Positions 16,564 to 25,646 of a DNA stretch of 64,000 nucleotides are shown piece by piece. The first letter of the stretch is position 1; the number at the start of each line of letters is the position of its first letter. The notes beneath the pieces are model-generated. The model was not told the DNA's origin and did not search any database. It saw only the letters and a program-made list of their open reading frames with translations. Origin of the DNA: Proteus vulgaris (GTDB lineage: Bacteria; Pseudomonadota; Gammaproteobacteria; Enterobacterales; Enterobacteriaceae). The DNA lies in NCBI RefSeq assembly GCF_033708015.1, contig NZ_CP137920.1, positions 496,001 through 560,000 of the forward strand. The letters are read 5' to 3'. Position numbers and translations under genes: made by a program.

Positions 16564-18468
16564 ATGGCAAAAGAAAAAAAAGGTTTTTTCTCGTGGCTCG
16601 GTTTTGGGCGTAACAAAGAAGAAAATATTGAGCAAGAGAAAGAACAGCAACGTTTAGAAGAAGCGCGTCTGGCTCAAGAAGCGGAAGCGCAACGCCTTGC
16701 GCAAGAAGAAGCCCAGCGCCAAGCGGAACTGGAAGCAGAGCAAGCGCGTCTGGCTCAAGAAGCGGAGGCGCAACGCCTTGCGCAAGAAGAAGCTCAGCGC
16801 CAAGCGGAACTGGAAGCAGAGCAAGCGCGTCAAGAAGCTGCGCGTTTAGAAGAAGCGCGTCTGGCTCAAGAAGCGGAAGCACAACGCCTTGCGCAAGAAG
16901 AAGCCCAGCGCCAAGCGGAACTGGAAGCAGAACAAGCGCGTCAAGAAGCCGCACGTTTAGAAGAAGCGCGTCTGGCTCAAGAAGCAGAAGCACAACGCCT
17001 TGTGCAAGAAGAAGCCCAGCGTCAAGCGGAACTGGAAGCAGAACAAGCGCGTCAAGAAGCCGCACGTTTAGAAGAAGCGCGTTTGGCTCAAGAAGCGGAA
17101 GTACAACGCCTTGCGCAAGAAGAAGCCCAGAGCCAAGCAGAACTGGAAGCAGAACAAGCACGTCAAGAAGCGGCGCGTTTAGAAGAAGCGCGTTTGGCTC
17201 AAGAAGCGGAAGTACAACGCCTTGCGCAAGAAGAAGCCCAGCGCCAAGCGGAACTGGAAGCAGAGCAAGCGCGTCAAGAAGCCGCACGTTTAGAAGAAGC
17301 GCGTCTGGCTCAAGAAGCGGAGGTACAACGCCTTGCGCAAGAAGAAGCCCAGCGCCAAGCAGAACAAGCACGTCAAGAAGCGGCGCGTTTAGAAGAAGCG
17401 CGTCTAGCTCAAGAAGCGGAAGCGCAACGCCTTGCACAAGAAGAGGAAAATAAACGTCTCGCTATTGCACAAGTAGAAGCTGAGGATATTGGATCTTTAC
17501 GCGAAGAAGTGCTTGCAGATAAAGTTGTTGAGCAAGAGAAACCAAAGAAAGAAGGCTTTTTTAGCCGACTGAAAAAAGGTTTACTGAAAACTCGTCAGAA
17601 CTTAGGTTCAGGATTCCTTGGTCTATTTCGTGGTAAGAAGATTGATGATGAGCTTTTTGAAGAGTTAGAAGAACAACTCTTAATTGCGGATGTGGGCATG
17701 GAAACCACAACTAAAATCATCACTAGCCTGACCAAACATGCCACTCATAAAGATCTTAAAGATGCCGAAGCGCTTTACGGAAAACTGCGTGAAGAGATGG
17801 GCGATATTTTAAGTAAAGTTGATAAACCATTAAATATTGAAGGTAAAAAACCTTTTGTTATTTTAATGGTTGGCGTTAACGGAGTGGGTAAAACAACCAC
17901 AATCGGAAAATTAGCGCGACAATACCAAGCTGAAGGTAAATCTGTCATGTTAGCGGCGGGGGATACATTCCGAGCAGCCGCTGTTGAACAGTTACAAGTT
18001 TGGGGCGAGCGTAATCATATCCCTGTTGTGGCACAACATACTGGCGCTGATCCTGCATCGGTTATTTTTGATGCAATTCAATCAGCCCAAGCAAAAGGTG
18101 TCGATGTTCTTATTGCTGATACCGCAGGACGATTGCAGAATAAATCCCATTTAATGGAAGAGCTGAAAAAAATCGTTCGTGTTATGAAAAAATTAGACGA
18201 AGAAGCACCACATGAAGTGATGTTGACGTTAGATGCAAGTACCGGACAAAATGCAGTTAGTCAGGCAAAACTCTTTAATGAAACCGTTGGGCTAACTGGA
18301 TTAACATTGACTAAACTTGATGGTACAGCAAAAGGAGGCGTTATCTTCTCCATTGCTGATCAGTTTGGTATTCCTATTCGTTATATCGGGGTAGGTGAAG
18401 GTATTGAAGATCTACGTCCGTTTAAGGCCGACGATTTTATTGAGGCTCTGTTTGCCCGCGAGGAGTAG
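16564..18468 (+). CDS. ftsY: Signal recognition particle receptor FtsY with expanded repeat domain
   Basis: SRP receptor GTPase that docks ribosome-nascent chain complexes at the inner membrane. The N-terminal membrane-targeting helix is KKGFFSWLGFGR. Residues ~31-294 are a highly charged Ala/Glu/Gln/Arg coiled-coil-like A domain made of a 37-residue repeat. The NG GTPase domain follows: P-loop GVNGVGKTTT, DTFRAAAVEQL, DTAGRLQNK, and TKLDGTAKGG. 634 aa against 497 in E. coli; the whole excess is in the acidic A domain, which tolerates large variation. First gene of ftsY-ftsE-ftsX (gap 5 bp). Confidence 0.96.
   Translation: MAKEKKGFFSWLGFGRNKEENIEQEKEQQRLEEARLAQEAEAQRLAQEEAQRQAELEAEQARLAQEAEAQRLAQEEAQRQAELEAEQARQEAARLEEARLAQEAEAQRLAQEEAQRQAELEAEQARQEAARLEEARLAQEAEAQRLVQEEAQRQAELEAEQARQEAARLEEARLAQEAEVQRLAQEEAQSQAELEAEQARQEAARLEEARLAQEAEVQRLAQEEAQRQAELEAEQARQEAARLEEARLAQEAEVQRLAQEEAQRQAEQARQEAARLEEARLAQEAEAQRLAQEEENKRLAIAQVEAEDIGSLREEVLADKVVEQEKPKKEGFFSRLKKGLLKTRQNLGSGFLGLFRGKKIDDELFEELEEQLLIADVGMETTTKIITSLTKHATHKDLKDAEALYGKLREEMGDILSKVDKPLNIEGKKPFVILMVGVNGVGKTTTIGKLARQYQAEGKSVMLAAGDTFRAAAVEQLQVWGERNHIPVVAQHTGADPASVIFDAIQSAQAKGVDVLIADTAGRLQNKSHLMEELKKIVRVMKKLDEEAPHEVMLTLDASTGQNAVSQAKLFNETVGLTGLTLTKLDGTAKGGVIFSIADQFGIPIRYIGVGEGIEDLRPFKADDFIEALFAREE
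16654..17445 (+). repeat. 111-bp coding tandem repeat in ftsY
   Basis: The unit is 37 residues, starting ARQEAARLEE and ending AELEAEQ. About four full units in a row are flanked by partial units: one shorter by 10 residues, one by 4, and truncated ends. The DNA copies differ by only a few bases each, which points to recent slippage or recombination, so length probably varies between strains. Confidence 0.92.
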
Positions 18469-18473
18469 TTTTA

Positions 18474-19139
18474 ATGATCCGCTTCGAACACGTCAGCAAG
18501 GCTTATTTAGGTGGAAGACAAGCATTACAAGGGGTTGATTTTCATCTTCGCCCTGGTGAAATGGCTTTTTTAACGGGTCACTCTGGCGCCGGTAAAAGTA
18601 CATTGCTTAAGTTAATTTGTGGAATAGAACGCCCAAGTGATGGTGCTATTTGGTTTGCTGGTCATGATATCAGTAGACTAAAAAACAGTGAGATCCCTTT
18701 TTTGCGCCGCCAAATTGGGATGATCTTCCAAGATCACCACTTATTGATGGACAGAACGGTTTATGACAATGTTTCTCTTCCCTTGATTATTGCTGGCGCA
18801 AGTGAAGAGGATATTCGACGAAGAGTTTCAGCTGCTTTAGATAAAGTAGGACTATTGGATAAAGCGAAAAATTATCCTATTCAACTCTCTGGCGGTGAAC
18901 AACAACGTGTTGGTATTGCGCGCGCAGTTGTGAATAAACCGACGGTTTTACTCGCAGATGAGCCAACAGGTAACCTTGATGGTGAGCTTTCAGAAGGTAT
19001 CATGCGCCTTTTTGAAGAGTTTAACCGTGTTGGCGTAACGGTGTTAATGGCGACACACGATATGTCGCTGATAGAACGCAGAAATTATCGCATTCTTACA
19101 TTAGGGCAAGGCAGAATGGTGGGAGGGCAAAATGGCTAA
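18474..19139 (+). CDS. ftsE: Cell division ATP-binding protein FtsE
   Basis: ABC-type ATPase of the FtsEX complex, which couples the divisome to peptidoglycan hydrolase activation through EnvC. Walker [10 protein letters not shown] (~residues 36-44), signature [14 protein letters not shown] and Walker [13 protein letters not shown] are all present. 221 aa, the E. coli length being 222. It starts 5 bp after ftsY and overlaps ftsX by 8 bp. Confidence 0.96.
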   Translation: MIRFEHVSKAYLGGRQALQGVDFHLRPGEMAFLTGHSGAGKSTLLKLICGIERPSDGAIWFAGHDISRLKNSEIPFLRRQIGMIFQDHHLLMDRTVYDNVSLPLIIAGASEEDIRRRVSAALDKVGLLDKAKNYPIQLSGGEQQRVGIARAVVNKPTVLLADEPTGNLDGELSEGIMRLFEEFNRVGVTVLMATHDMSLIERRNYRILTLGQGRMVGGQNG

Positions 19140-20109
19140 AGCAAAAAGTTCCCGTAAATCAATGCCAACGCCAGGCGCAAAAACCAAGGCACTAAAAGGG
19201 GGAAGACGCGAACAGTGGCGCTATGCATGGCGTAATACAATGGCTGATTTTTTACGCCAGCCGCTCTCCTCTTTTTTAACGGTAATGGTTGTCGCTATCT
19301 CTCTCACCTTGCCTAGCATCTTTTATATTGTGTGGAAAAATGTTTCTACTGCGGCAGAACAATGGTATCCAACACCACAATTAACAGTTTATCTTGATAA
19401 ATCTCTTGACGATTCATTGGCTGAAGCCACAATCAAGAAAATAGAAGCGTTAGAAAAAGTTGAGAATGTTAACTATCTTTCACGACAAGATTCACTAGTG
19501 GAATTCCGTTCTTGGTCTGGTTTTAGTAGTGCATTAGATATGTTAGAAGAGAATCCATTACCAGCCGTTGCGATTGTGACGCCCGTTATGGAGCCTAGCG
19601 ATCAACAATTAATGGTGAATTTGCGTGATACAGTCGCGAAAATACCCGGTGTTGACGAAGTAAGAATGGATGATAGCTGGTTTACTCGGCTTTCAACGTT
19701 AACTTCATTAGTTGGGCAAATTGCTTTGGTGATTGGTACATTGATGGTTGTTGCTTTGTTATTGGTGATTGGTAACAGTGTGCGCCTCAATATTTTCAGT
19801 CGCCGTGACACCATTAATGTGATGAAACTAATTGGTGCCACTGACGGCTTTATTATGCGTCCTTTCCTTAATTGGGGATTGATCCTCGGTTTTATTGGTG
19901 CCGTATTTGCCTTGATCTTTTCAGCGCTACTGGTGTGGAAACTTTCTGATGTAGTGACTCAAGCCGCGACCGTGTTTGGAACGTCATTTTCCATTTCTGG
20001 GCTAAGTTTTGATGAATCTATCATTCTTATTCTTGTTGCTATGACAATTGGCTGGCTTGCCGCATGGTTGACGACAATGCAGCATTTGCGTCAATTCACA
20101 CCAGAATAA
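19132..20109 (+). CDS. ftsX: Cell division membrane protein FtsX
   Basis: Membrane partner of FtsE. A basic cytoplasmic N-terminus is followed by a first transmembrane helix (SSFLTVMVVAISLTLPSIFYI), a periplasmic domain of about 120 residues where EnvC binds, and three more helices near the C-terminus, the expected FtsX topology. 325 aa (E. coli 352). Closes the ftsYEX unit. Confidence 0.95.
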   Translation: MAKAKSSRKSMPTPGAKTKALKGGRREQWRYAWRNTMADFLRQPLSSFLTVMVVAISLTLPSIFYIVWKNVSTAAEQWYPTPQLTVYLDKSLDDSLAEATIKKIEALEKVENVNYLSRQDSLVEFRSWSGFSSALDMLEENPLPAVAIVTPVMEPSDQQLMVNLRDTVAKIPGVDEVRMDDSWFTRLSTLTSLVGQIALVIGTLMVVALLLVIGNSVRLNIFSRRDTINVMKLIGATDGFIMRPFLNWGLILGFIGAVFALIFSALLVWKLSDVVTQAATVFGTSFSISGLSFDESIILILVAMTIGWLAAWLTTMQHLRQFTPE

Positions 20110-20163
20110 TGAATTAGCGCGTTTTTATCTTATTTTCTGCATCTGAGAAGATATTTTTTATCA

Positions 20164-20194
20164 GGCTGGGTTACGTTAATATCGTCACCCAGCC
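20164..20194 (+). terminator. Terminator after ftsX
   Basis: 8-bp GC-rich stem GGCTGGGT / ACCCAGCC with a 15-nt loop, followed by ATTTTAT; 54 bp after the ftsX stop. Confidence 0.72.
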
Positions 20195-20314
20195 ATTTTA
20201 TCGACGGCTTGTCTCTGGCATAATAATGAACGCACTCTTTTCTACAATAAGGCAACAGTCATATTTGCTTCTGTGATAGAAAAGTACAAAGATATGTAAA
20301 CATAGATGCGAGAT

Positions 20315-20341
20315 GAACCTTTAGTCTTTATGCTGGTCAAA
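20315..20341 (+). promoter_or_regulatory. Possible sigma-E (RpoE) promoter of rpoH
   Basis: GAACCT, 15 bp, then GTCAAA aligns base for base in spacing with the E. coli rpoH P3 promoter (GAACTT-N15-GTCTGA). It lies 131 bp upstream of the rpoH start. Other promoters surely exist in this 360-bp leader but were not resolved. Confidence 0.5.
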
Positions 20342-20471
20342 TAGCCGTTATGATAAAAATACATCGTAAAAACCTTAACAGGCTTCCCATTTAAGCTATA
20401 TTTAAAAGGCTCATCTACTTTTCCTTATCGCGATAATTTTAATTATTCATTTGATTTTCATGAGGATTTGA

Positions 20472-21326
20472 ATGACAAAAGAAATGCAATCCTTAGCATT
20501 GGTTCCGCAAGGCAGCATCGAAGCGTATATACGTGCAGCCAATTCCTATCCGATGTTAACCGCAGAGGAAGAAAAGGAACTCGCTGAACGGCTGCATTAC
20601 GATGGTGACTTGGATGCAGCAAGAACGCTTATCCTTTCACATCTGCGCTTCGTTATTCATGTTGCTCGCAGCTATTCAGGTTATGGCTTACCACAAGCTG
20701 ATCTTATCCAAGAGGGTAACATCGGTCTGATGAAAGCGGTTCGTCGTTTTAACCCAGAAGTGGGTGTCCGATTAGTCTCTTTTGCTGTGCATTGGATCAA
20801 AGCTGAAATTCACGAATATGTACTACGTAATTGGCGTATCGTGAAAGTCGCAACGACAAAGTCACAACGTAAACTCTTTTTTAATCTGCGGAAAAATAAA
20901 AAGCGTTTAGGTTGGTTTAATCAAGATGAAGTGGAGCTTGTGGCAAGAGAATTGGGCGTATCAGAAAGTGATGTCCGAGAAATGGAATCACGAATGTCAG
21001 CGCAAGATATGGCATTTGATATGACCGCTGATGATAGTGATGACTCACATCCTATTGCTCCTGTACTCTTCTTAGAAGATAAGTCTTCTGACTTTGCTGA
21101 TGGCATTGAAGAAGATAACTGGGATAATCATGCAACGGATAAACTGACGTCAGCAATTGAAACTCTTGATGAACGTAGCCAAGATATTATTCGTGCTCGT
21201 TGGTTAGATGATGATAACAAATCGACGCTGCAAGACTTAGCGACAAAATACGGTGTTTCTGCTGAGCGTGTTCGTCAATTAGAAAAAAATGCGATGAAGA
21301 AATTGCGTTTAGCGATTGAAGATTAA
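20472..21326 (+). CDS. rpoH: Heat-shock sigma factor RpoH (sigma-32)
   Basis: Directs RNA polymerase to heat-shock promoters. 284 aa, same as E. coli. Region 2 holds [36 protein letters not shown]; the RpoH-specific box begins at [10 protein letters not shown]; region 4 carries the helix-turn-helix [23 protein letters not shown]. The 5' coding region is the known site of the mRNA thermosensor in E. coli; it was not folded here. The ribosome site TGAGGAT lies 6-12 bases before the ATG. Confidence 0.97.
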   Translation: MTKEMQSLALVPQGSIEAYIRAANSYPMLTAEEEKELAERLHYDGDLDAARTLILSHLRFVIHVARSYSGYGLPQADLIQEGNIGLMKAVRRFNPEVGVRLVSFAVHWIKAEIHEYVLRNWRIVKVATTKSQRKLFFNLRKNKKRLGWFNQDEVELVARELGVSESDVREMESRMSAQDMAFDMTADDSDDSHPIAPVLFLEDKSSDFADGIEEDNWDNHATDKLTSAIETLDERSQDIIRARWLDDDNKSTLQDLATKYGVSAERVRQLEKNAMKKLRLAIED

Positions 21327-21373
21327 TCACATTTCAGATCACGCATACGCGTTCATAAAGTAGAGTATGTTAT

Positions 21374-21402
21374 AAAAGCGATATGAAAATATCGCTTTTT
21401 TT
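21374..21402 (+). terminator. Terminator of rpoH
   Basis: Perfect 11-bp stem AAAAGCGATAT / ATATCGCTTTT with a GAAA tetraloop and T-run. An ATG inside the stem-loop (21383) opens the next frame but cannot be the real start of glycerate kinase. Confidence 0.9.
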
Positions 21403-21421
21403 GTTGCATGGAGAAAAGAAC

Positions 21422-22561
21422 GTGAAAATCGTTATCGCCCCTGATTCATTTAAAGAAAGTTTAAGTGCGAAAGACGTTGCAATGGCAATAAAACAGGGTT
21501 TTTCACGTTCTTTCCCCAATGCGCAATATTGTTGTATTCCCATGGCGGATGGCGGTGAAGGAACGGTGACATCGCTGGTGGATGCAACGCAAGGCCGTTT
21601 TATCTCTACTCAAGTGTGCTCGCCTTTAGGTAAACAAGTAACCGCAACGTGGGGGCTCTTAGGTGATAACAGTACTGCCGTGATTGAAATGGCACAAGCT
21701 TCGGGTCTTCATCTTATCCCTTTATCTCAACGCAATCCCAATTTAACGACCAGTTACGGTACGGGGGAGTTAATTAATGCGGCACTTGAAATGGGCGTTA
21801 AAAAAATCATTTTAGGATTAGGAGGAAGTGCTACAAATGACGCAGGTGCAGGTATGATGCAAGCACTGGGTCTTGGTCTTAAAGATAAGTTTGGCACATC
21901 TTTGCCTTTTGGTGGACGCTCATTAGCCCAGCTTTATTCTATTGATATCACGAAGCTTAATCCTAAATTAAAACATATTGAAATCGAAATTGCCTGTGAT
22001 GTCACGAATCCATTGTGTGGAGAAAAAGGGGCATCGGCTATTTTTGGCCCTCAAAAAGGAGCCACTAAGGATGATATTGCGCAGTTGGATAACGCACTAC
22101 ACCATTTTGGTACTTATCTTGAGAAAATAACGCAACGCAGTCTTATCAATATAGCTGGAAGTGGCGCGGCAGGAGGATTGGCTCTGCCTTTGCTTGCATT
22201 TACGCAAGCAACACTTTCGCGAGGTGTTGAATTAGTTGCTCATGCTGTTGAATTAGAAAAACAGTTAATCGATGCAGATTTAGTCATCACTGGCGAAGGT
22301 CGAATGGATAGTCAATCGGCACAAGGTAAAACTCCAACAGGGGTCGCTTTGCTGGCAAAAAAATACCACCTTCCTGTTATTGCGTTGGTCGGTGGTTATT
22401 TACCTGATTATGATGTGGTTCATCAGCAGGGAATTGATGCCGTTTTCTCTATTGTTCCGGGTGTTTCTACATTGGACGATGCGCTTAGTAATGCACAATA
22501 TAATCTTAGTGAGACGGCTTATAATGTGGCGAGGCTTTATGCTTTAGACTTCAAGGTGTAG
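21422..22561 (+). CDS. Glycerate 2-kinase (GlxK/GarK type)
   Basis: Phosphorylates D-glycerate to 2-phosphoglycerate, linking glyoxylate or sugar-acid breakdown to glycolysis. Typical type-1 glycerate kinase: starts VKIVIAPDSFKESLSA, contains MADGGEGT, the glycine-rich GLGGSATNDAGAGM, and VITGEGRMDSQSAQGKTPTGV. The start was chosen at the GTG at 21422, preceded by GGAG; the ATG 39 bp earlier lies inside the rpoH terminator. 379 aa, the family length. No tartronate or glucarate genes are nearby, so the paralogue name (garK or glxK) is left open. Confidence 0.92.
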   Translation: MKIVIAPDSFKESLSAKDVAMAIKQGFSRSFPNAQYCCIPMADGGEGTVTSLVDATQGRFISTQVCSPLGKQVTATWGLLGDNSTAVIEMAQASGLHLIPLSQRNPNLTTSYGTGELINAALEMGVKKIILGLGGSATNDAGAGMMQALGLGLKDKFGTSLPFGGRSLAQLYSIDITKLNPKLKHIEIEIACDVTNPLCGEKGASAIFGPQKGATKDDIAQLDNALHHFGTYLEKITQRSLINIAGSGAAGGLALPLLAFTQATLSRGVELVAHAVELEKQLIDADLVITGEGRMDSQSAQGKTPTGVALLAKKYHLPVIALVGGYLPDYDVVHQQGIDAVFSIVPGVSTLDDALSNAQYNLSETAYNVARLYALDFKV

Positions 22562-22610
22562 CGTTGTTGACTAGTCAGATATTATTGTATGCTCCTAGCG
22601 ACACCTTGAA
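22550..22610. terminator. Inverted repeat at the end of the glycerate kinase gene
   Basis: 10-bp arms TTCAAGGTGT / ACACCTTGAA separated by 41 bp, the first arm overlapping the stop codon. It could end transcription from either side, since panM converges, but the long loop makes this uncertain. Confidence 0.4.
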
Positions 22611-22638
22611 TTATTTAGAGTATATGTTTGCATATAAA

Positions 22639-23055
22639 TCAAGTTGTAGGATTATTTAAAACATAGAGATCAGATTGTTGTGATGGATTAAATTGATGGT
22701 GTGTTAAAAAAGCATGTGCAATATCATATCCTTTTTCTTCTGCAGATAAGCTGGTTGCTTGCCAATGAGTAATATTAGGATATGCAGCTAAGCATTCTGT
22801 CAGTAAATAATGTCCAACACCACGACGGCGAGTCACTTCTCTGACCATAAAATCGGTAATCAAGGCGTTATTATCTGATAGTCTAACCCAGCAAGCAGCT
22901 AATAATCGTTCATTAAATCTTGCTACAAAGAGTCCATTCTGGTCGTTGATCTCATTTTTTAGCGCTGATTGATAACGTCTATCTTGCCAAATTTTGTCTA
23001 AATCAATACGGTCTTGTTCAGAGCGCTGTGTGAGTTTTTCTATGGTTAGTTTCAT
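22639..23055 (-). CDS. panM: PanD regulatory factor PanM (PanZ)
   Basis: GNAT-fold protein that binds aspartate decarboxylase zymogen PanD, promotes its self-cleavage and provides coenzyme A feedback on pantothenate synthesis. The N-terminus MKLTIEKLTQRSEQDRIDLDKIW is very close to E. coli PanM, and the acetyl-CoA-binding VREVTRRRGVGHYLL is conserved. 138 aa (E. coli 127). In E. coli the gene also lies near rpoH, which supports the call. It is 11 bp downstream of the MFS pump gene, so perhaps co-transcribed. Confidence 0.88.
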   Translation of the reverse strand: MKLTIEKLTQRSEQDRIDLDKIWQDRRYQSALKNEINDQNGLFVARFNERLLAACWVRLSDNNALITDFMVREVTRRRGVGHYLLTECLAAYPNITHWQATSLSAEEKGYDIAHAFLTHHQFNPSQQSDLYVLNNPTT

Positions 23056-23066
23056 TTAATATCCTG

Positions 23067-24254
23067 TTAGTTTGCAGTGTGTTTTTTTTCTTTTAATGAA
23101 GGCATTAAGGTTTTAATGGTGAAACACAATGCCAAACTCGTTAAGATCACACAAGAGTAAAAGACATACTCATAGTTATTGCCAGTCACAAAATAGACCG
23201 AAATCATAGGGCCTGCCGCCATTCCACAATAACGAATAAAATTATAAATCCCCATTGCCGTTGCTCTCATCGTACTAAAATGACTCGTTAATAATGTGGT
23301 ATGAGTTGGCATTGTTAACCCTAAAGAAAGCCCATATAACACAGTTAAACCAAGCATTACAGGTAATGAGGTTTGCCAAAAGAGTGCAAACAGCGTCAAC
23401 ATCATTAAGTTGATACAAGACGTAATAATCACGCCATATTCTGCGCTAAATAGATGGCAAATTCTGCGGTAAAGATAGCTACCTAAGATAAGTGCAATCG
23501 ACATAGGTAGATATAATCCACCTATTTCAGTGCTATTAAGCTGATAGAGATGAAAAGCAATTAAGGGTAAAAAAACCAGTAGACAAAAATAGTTATAAAA
23601 CACCATAAAACTCATGACAAATACAGATTTACCCGCAGATGCCGTAAGAACTTGTTGCATTGCAGACACGCTTTTAAAGGCTTCTTTCTGCTCAGGGCGT
23701 GTTTCTGGTAAATAAAAGAGATGGGTAATAAGCAAAATAACACCGACAACGGCCAAGAAAATGAAAATGCCTTGATATTGATAATGTTGTGCTAAATATC
23801 CACCTAATAAAGGGCCACAAGCTGGGGCTAGTGCTAATAGCATTTGATACGATCCCATCGCTTTAGCACGCTCGTTTCCTTGGTAAAGATCGCCAAGAAT
23901 AGTGGCTGCAACCACAGGAATAGCCGCAATACCGATAGCTTGGATCACACGCCAAAAAATTAATAAACGAATAGAATCAGACCAGACACACCCTAATGCA
24001 CCTACAATAGAAATTGCTAATCCACTGAGAAAAATAGGTTTTCTTCCCCATTTATCAATCAATGAGCCGTAAAAGAGTTGCATAACAGCCATAGCAAAAG
24101 TAAATGCAGATACCGTTAAATTAACCAATGATAACGAGGTATTAAATTGTTGCTGGATCAAAGGGAGCACAGGGGTATAGATATTTTGGGCTAAAGAGCC
24201 TAGTAGTGCACTAAAACAAATGAGATAAAACAGACTGCGGATTGATAATTTCAT
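23067..24254 (-). CDS. MFS drug/metabolite exporter (Bcr/CflA-like, DHA1)
   Basis: Twelve-helix major-facilitator exporter. Contains the A-motif GSLIDKWGRKPIFLSGL between helices 2 and 3 and the antiporter-like ALAPACGPLLGGYLA in helix 5. The start was set at 24254 (MKLSIRSLF) after a GAGG ribosome site; 395 aa. Divergent from a MarR regulator, with palindromic operators in the shared region, so expression is probably repressed by that protein. Substrate unknown. Confidence 0.85.
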   Translation of the reverse strand: MKLSIRSLFYLICFSALLGSLAQNIYTPVLPLIQQQFNTSLSLVNLTVSAFTFAMAVMQLFYGSLIDKWGRKPIFLSGLAISIVGALGCVWSDSIRLLIFWRVIQAIGIAAIPVVAATILGDLYQGNERAKAMGSYQMLLALAPACGPLLGGYLAQHYQYQGIFIFLAVVGVILLITHLFYLPETRPEQKEAFKSVSAMQQVLTASAGKSVFVMSFMVFYNYFCLLVFLPLIAFHLYQLNSTEIGGLYLPMSIALILGSYLYRRICHLFSAEYGVIITSCINLMMLTLFALFWQTSLPVMLGLTVLYGLSLGLTMPTHTTLLTSHFSTMRATAMGIYNFIRYCGMAAGPMISVYFVTGNNYEYVFYSCVILTSLALCFTIKTLMPSLKEKKHTAN

Positions 24255-24280
24255 GATATTGCCTCTTTTCCTTTTTTTTG

Positions 24281-24292
24281 TTTCCATGGAAA
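24281..24292. promoter_or_regulatory. Operator 1 for the MarR-type regulator
   Basis: Perfect 12-bp palindrome TTTCCATGGAAA, followed by CAAA, 27 bp upstream of the MFS start. The same motif with one change occurs at 24357-24368. Confidence 0.6.
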
Positions 24293-24356
24293 CAAAAATA
24301 TAATAGCAATATTTTGAATGTTGTAAATACTTTTGATACTATTTTATTAAATAATT

Positions 24357-24368
24357 TTTCCAAGGAAA
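24357..24368. promoter_or_regulatory. Operator 2 for the MarR-type regulator
   Basis: TTTCCAAGGAAA followed by CAAA, 76 bp from operator 1 and overlapping the AAGGA ribosome site of the marR-type gene. Two near-identical boxes, one at each end of the intergenic region, suggest autorepression and repression of the pump. Confidence 0.6.
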
Positions 24369-24372
24369 CAAA

Positions 24373-24840
24373 ATGACAAAAGAGACGGTGACAACACAAG
24401 ACTTGTTAAAAGGATTAAGTGATTTTTTGCATCTTAAAGATGATAGAACGGATAGTGATTATAAAAAAATATTAGAAGAGAACGGGTTAGATAACTATTC
24501 ACTAACAGAACTGCATGTGATCCATTGTATTGGTGAAGAGAGTATGAGAAATCTCACCACCATCAGTGAATATATGTCCATGACCCGAGGTGCAGTCTCA
24601 AAAATTTGTAGCCGATTACAAAAGAAAGGGGCGATTGAAAAAATAAAGTTAGTAGATAATCAAAAAGAAATATTTTTTATCTTAACAGAAGAGGGAGAAC
24701 GTCTTTTTCATGCACATGAGGTGCTGCATCAACAATCCAAAGCAAAATGGTCTGCATTATTTGAGCAATATGACCAACAGGAAAAGCAGGTGATTAAACG
24801 TTTTTTTACTGATGTTGCGGATTGTTTTCGTCATTCGTGA
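24373..24840 (+). CDS. MarR-family transcriptional regulator
   Basis: 155 aa winged-helix regulator. The recognition helix region is NLTTISEYMSMTRGAVSKICSRLQKKGAIEK (~residues 60-90) and the wing is VDNQKEIFFILTEEGE. Divergent from the MFS pump with 118 bp between, the standard arrangement for a MarR repressor and its efflux pump. Ligand unknown. Confidence 0.88.
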   Translation: MTKETVTTQDLLKGLSDFLHLKDDRTDSDYKKILEENGLDNYSLTELHVIHCIGEESMRNLTTISEYMSMTRGAVSKICSRLQKKGAIEKIKLVDNQKEIFFILTEEGERLFHAHEVLHQQSKAKWSALFEQYDQQEKQVIKRFFTDVADCFRHS

Positions 24841-24860
24841 TAGATAAATTTGAAAAGAAA

Positions 24861-24887
24861 ACCCCCATACCATGAGATACAGGGGGG
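24861..24887 (-). terminator. Terminator of loiP / marR-type gene
   Basis: ACCCCC / GGGGGG hairpin between convergent genes; on the minus strand it is followed by TTTTCTTTTC, so it mainly serves loiP. Confidence 0.7.
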
Positions 24888-24893
24888 AAATAA

Positions 24894-25646
24894 TTATTTC
24901 TTATCTTCAGCGATGCGATTACGGATATTATCAGCACGCTCTTTTGATGGTGGGTGAGAATCAAACATACTTGAATCACCGCCACCTAATTTTGCAAGTT
25001 TTTCAAAACCAGTGACTAAGCCCGCAGTATTAACACCACGTTTTGTTAGCAAATCATAAGAGAAATTATCCGCTTCTGATTCTTGGTGTTGAGAGAACTG
25101 GGCGTTAATTAATTTTTGACCCATTTCTGCTAATTGAGAGCTGCTTAATTGTGCCGCTACACCACCAGCTGATGCTGCCGCTGTACGTGCAGCAACTGTT
25201 GCGTGAGCAACTTGGATTGCTTTACGCGTATGACCTAAGGCAACGTGACCCATTTCATGACCTAACACGCCTTCAACTTCGTTATCGGTCATCAGATCCA
25301 TTAAGCCACTGTAAACACGCACACAGCCGTTAGCCATTGCCCATGCATTTACATCTTTGGTCATGTAAACTTTATAGTTTACTGGTGTGCCATTCACTTC
25401 ATTACCTAACGCTTTAGCAATATTATTTAAACGTTTAGTGTAGGTACTATTTGCAGGCGCAACTTTATTTTGCGCATCCATCTCTTTACAAGCATCATTT
25501 GTTAGCGCTTTGATATCGTCATCGCTTAATGTCGCTGCTTGGAAAAGTTGGGTTCCTGATTTTGTCAGCATATCGGTATTAAGGTTTTTACAACCAGAAA
25601 GTAGTGCCGCTGATACCATCACCGTAGCAAGTAATTTTATTTTCAT
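24894..25646 (-). CDS. loiP: Membrane lipoprotein metalloprotease LoiP (M48 family)
   Basis: Outer-membrane-associated zinc endopeptidase of the M48 family. The lipoprotein signal peptide MKIKLLATVMVSAALLSGC has its lipobox LLSGC. The zinc motif HEMGH is in LGHEMGHVALGH, and the third ligand region is ESEADNFSYDLL. DSHPPSKERADNIR near the end is also conserved. 250 aa, against 252 for E. coli LoiP (YggG). Confidence 0.93.
   Translation of the reverse strand: MKIKLLATVMVSAALLSGCKNLNTDMLTKSGTQLFQAATLSDDDIKALTNDACKEMDAQNKVAPANSTYTKRLNNIAKALGNEVNGTPVNYKVYMTKDVNAWAMANGCVRVYSGLMDLMTDNEVEGVLGHEMGHVALGHTRKAIQVAHATVAARTAAASAGGVAAQLSSSQLAEMGQKLINAQFSQHQESEADNFSYDLLTKRGVNTAGLVTGFEKLAKLGGGDSSMFDSHPPSKERADNIRNRIAEDKK

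Noticed and set aside
16484..17437. Long open frame (317 codons) antisense to ftsY, rich in Leu/Ala/Val/Pro
   Set aside because: It is an effect of the 111-bp repeat: the reverse of the Glu/Gln/Ala codons lacks stops. It has no ribosome site or family.
16654..17445. Regularly repeated DNA considered as a CRISPR array
   Set aside because: Repeats are contiguous, in frame within ftsY, and have no unique spacers.
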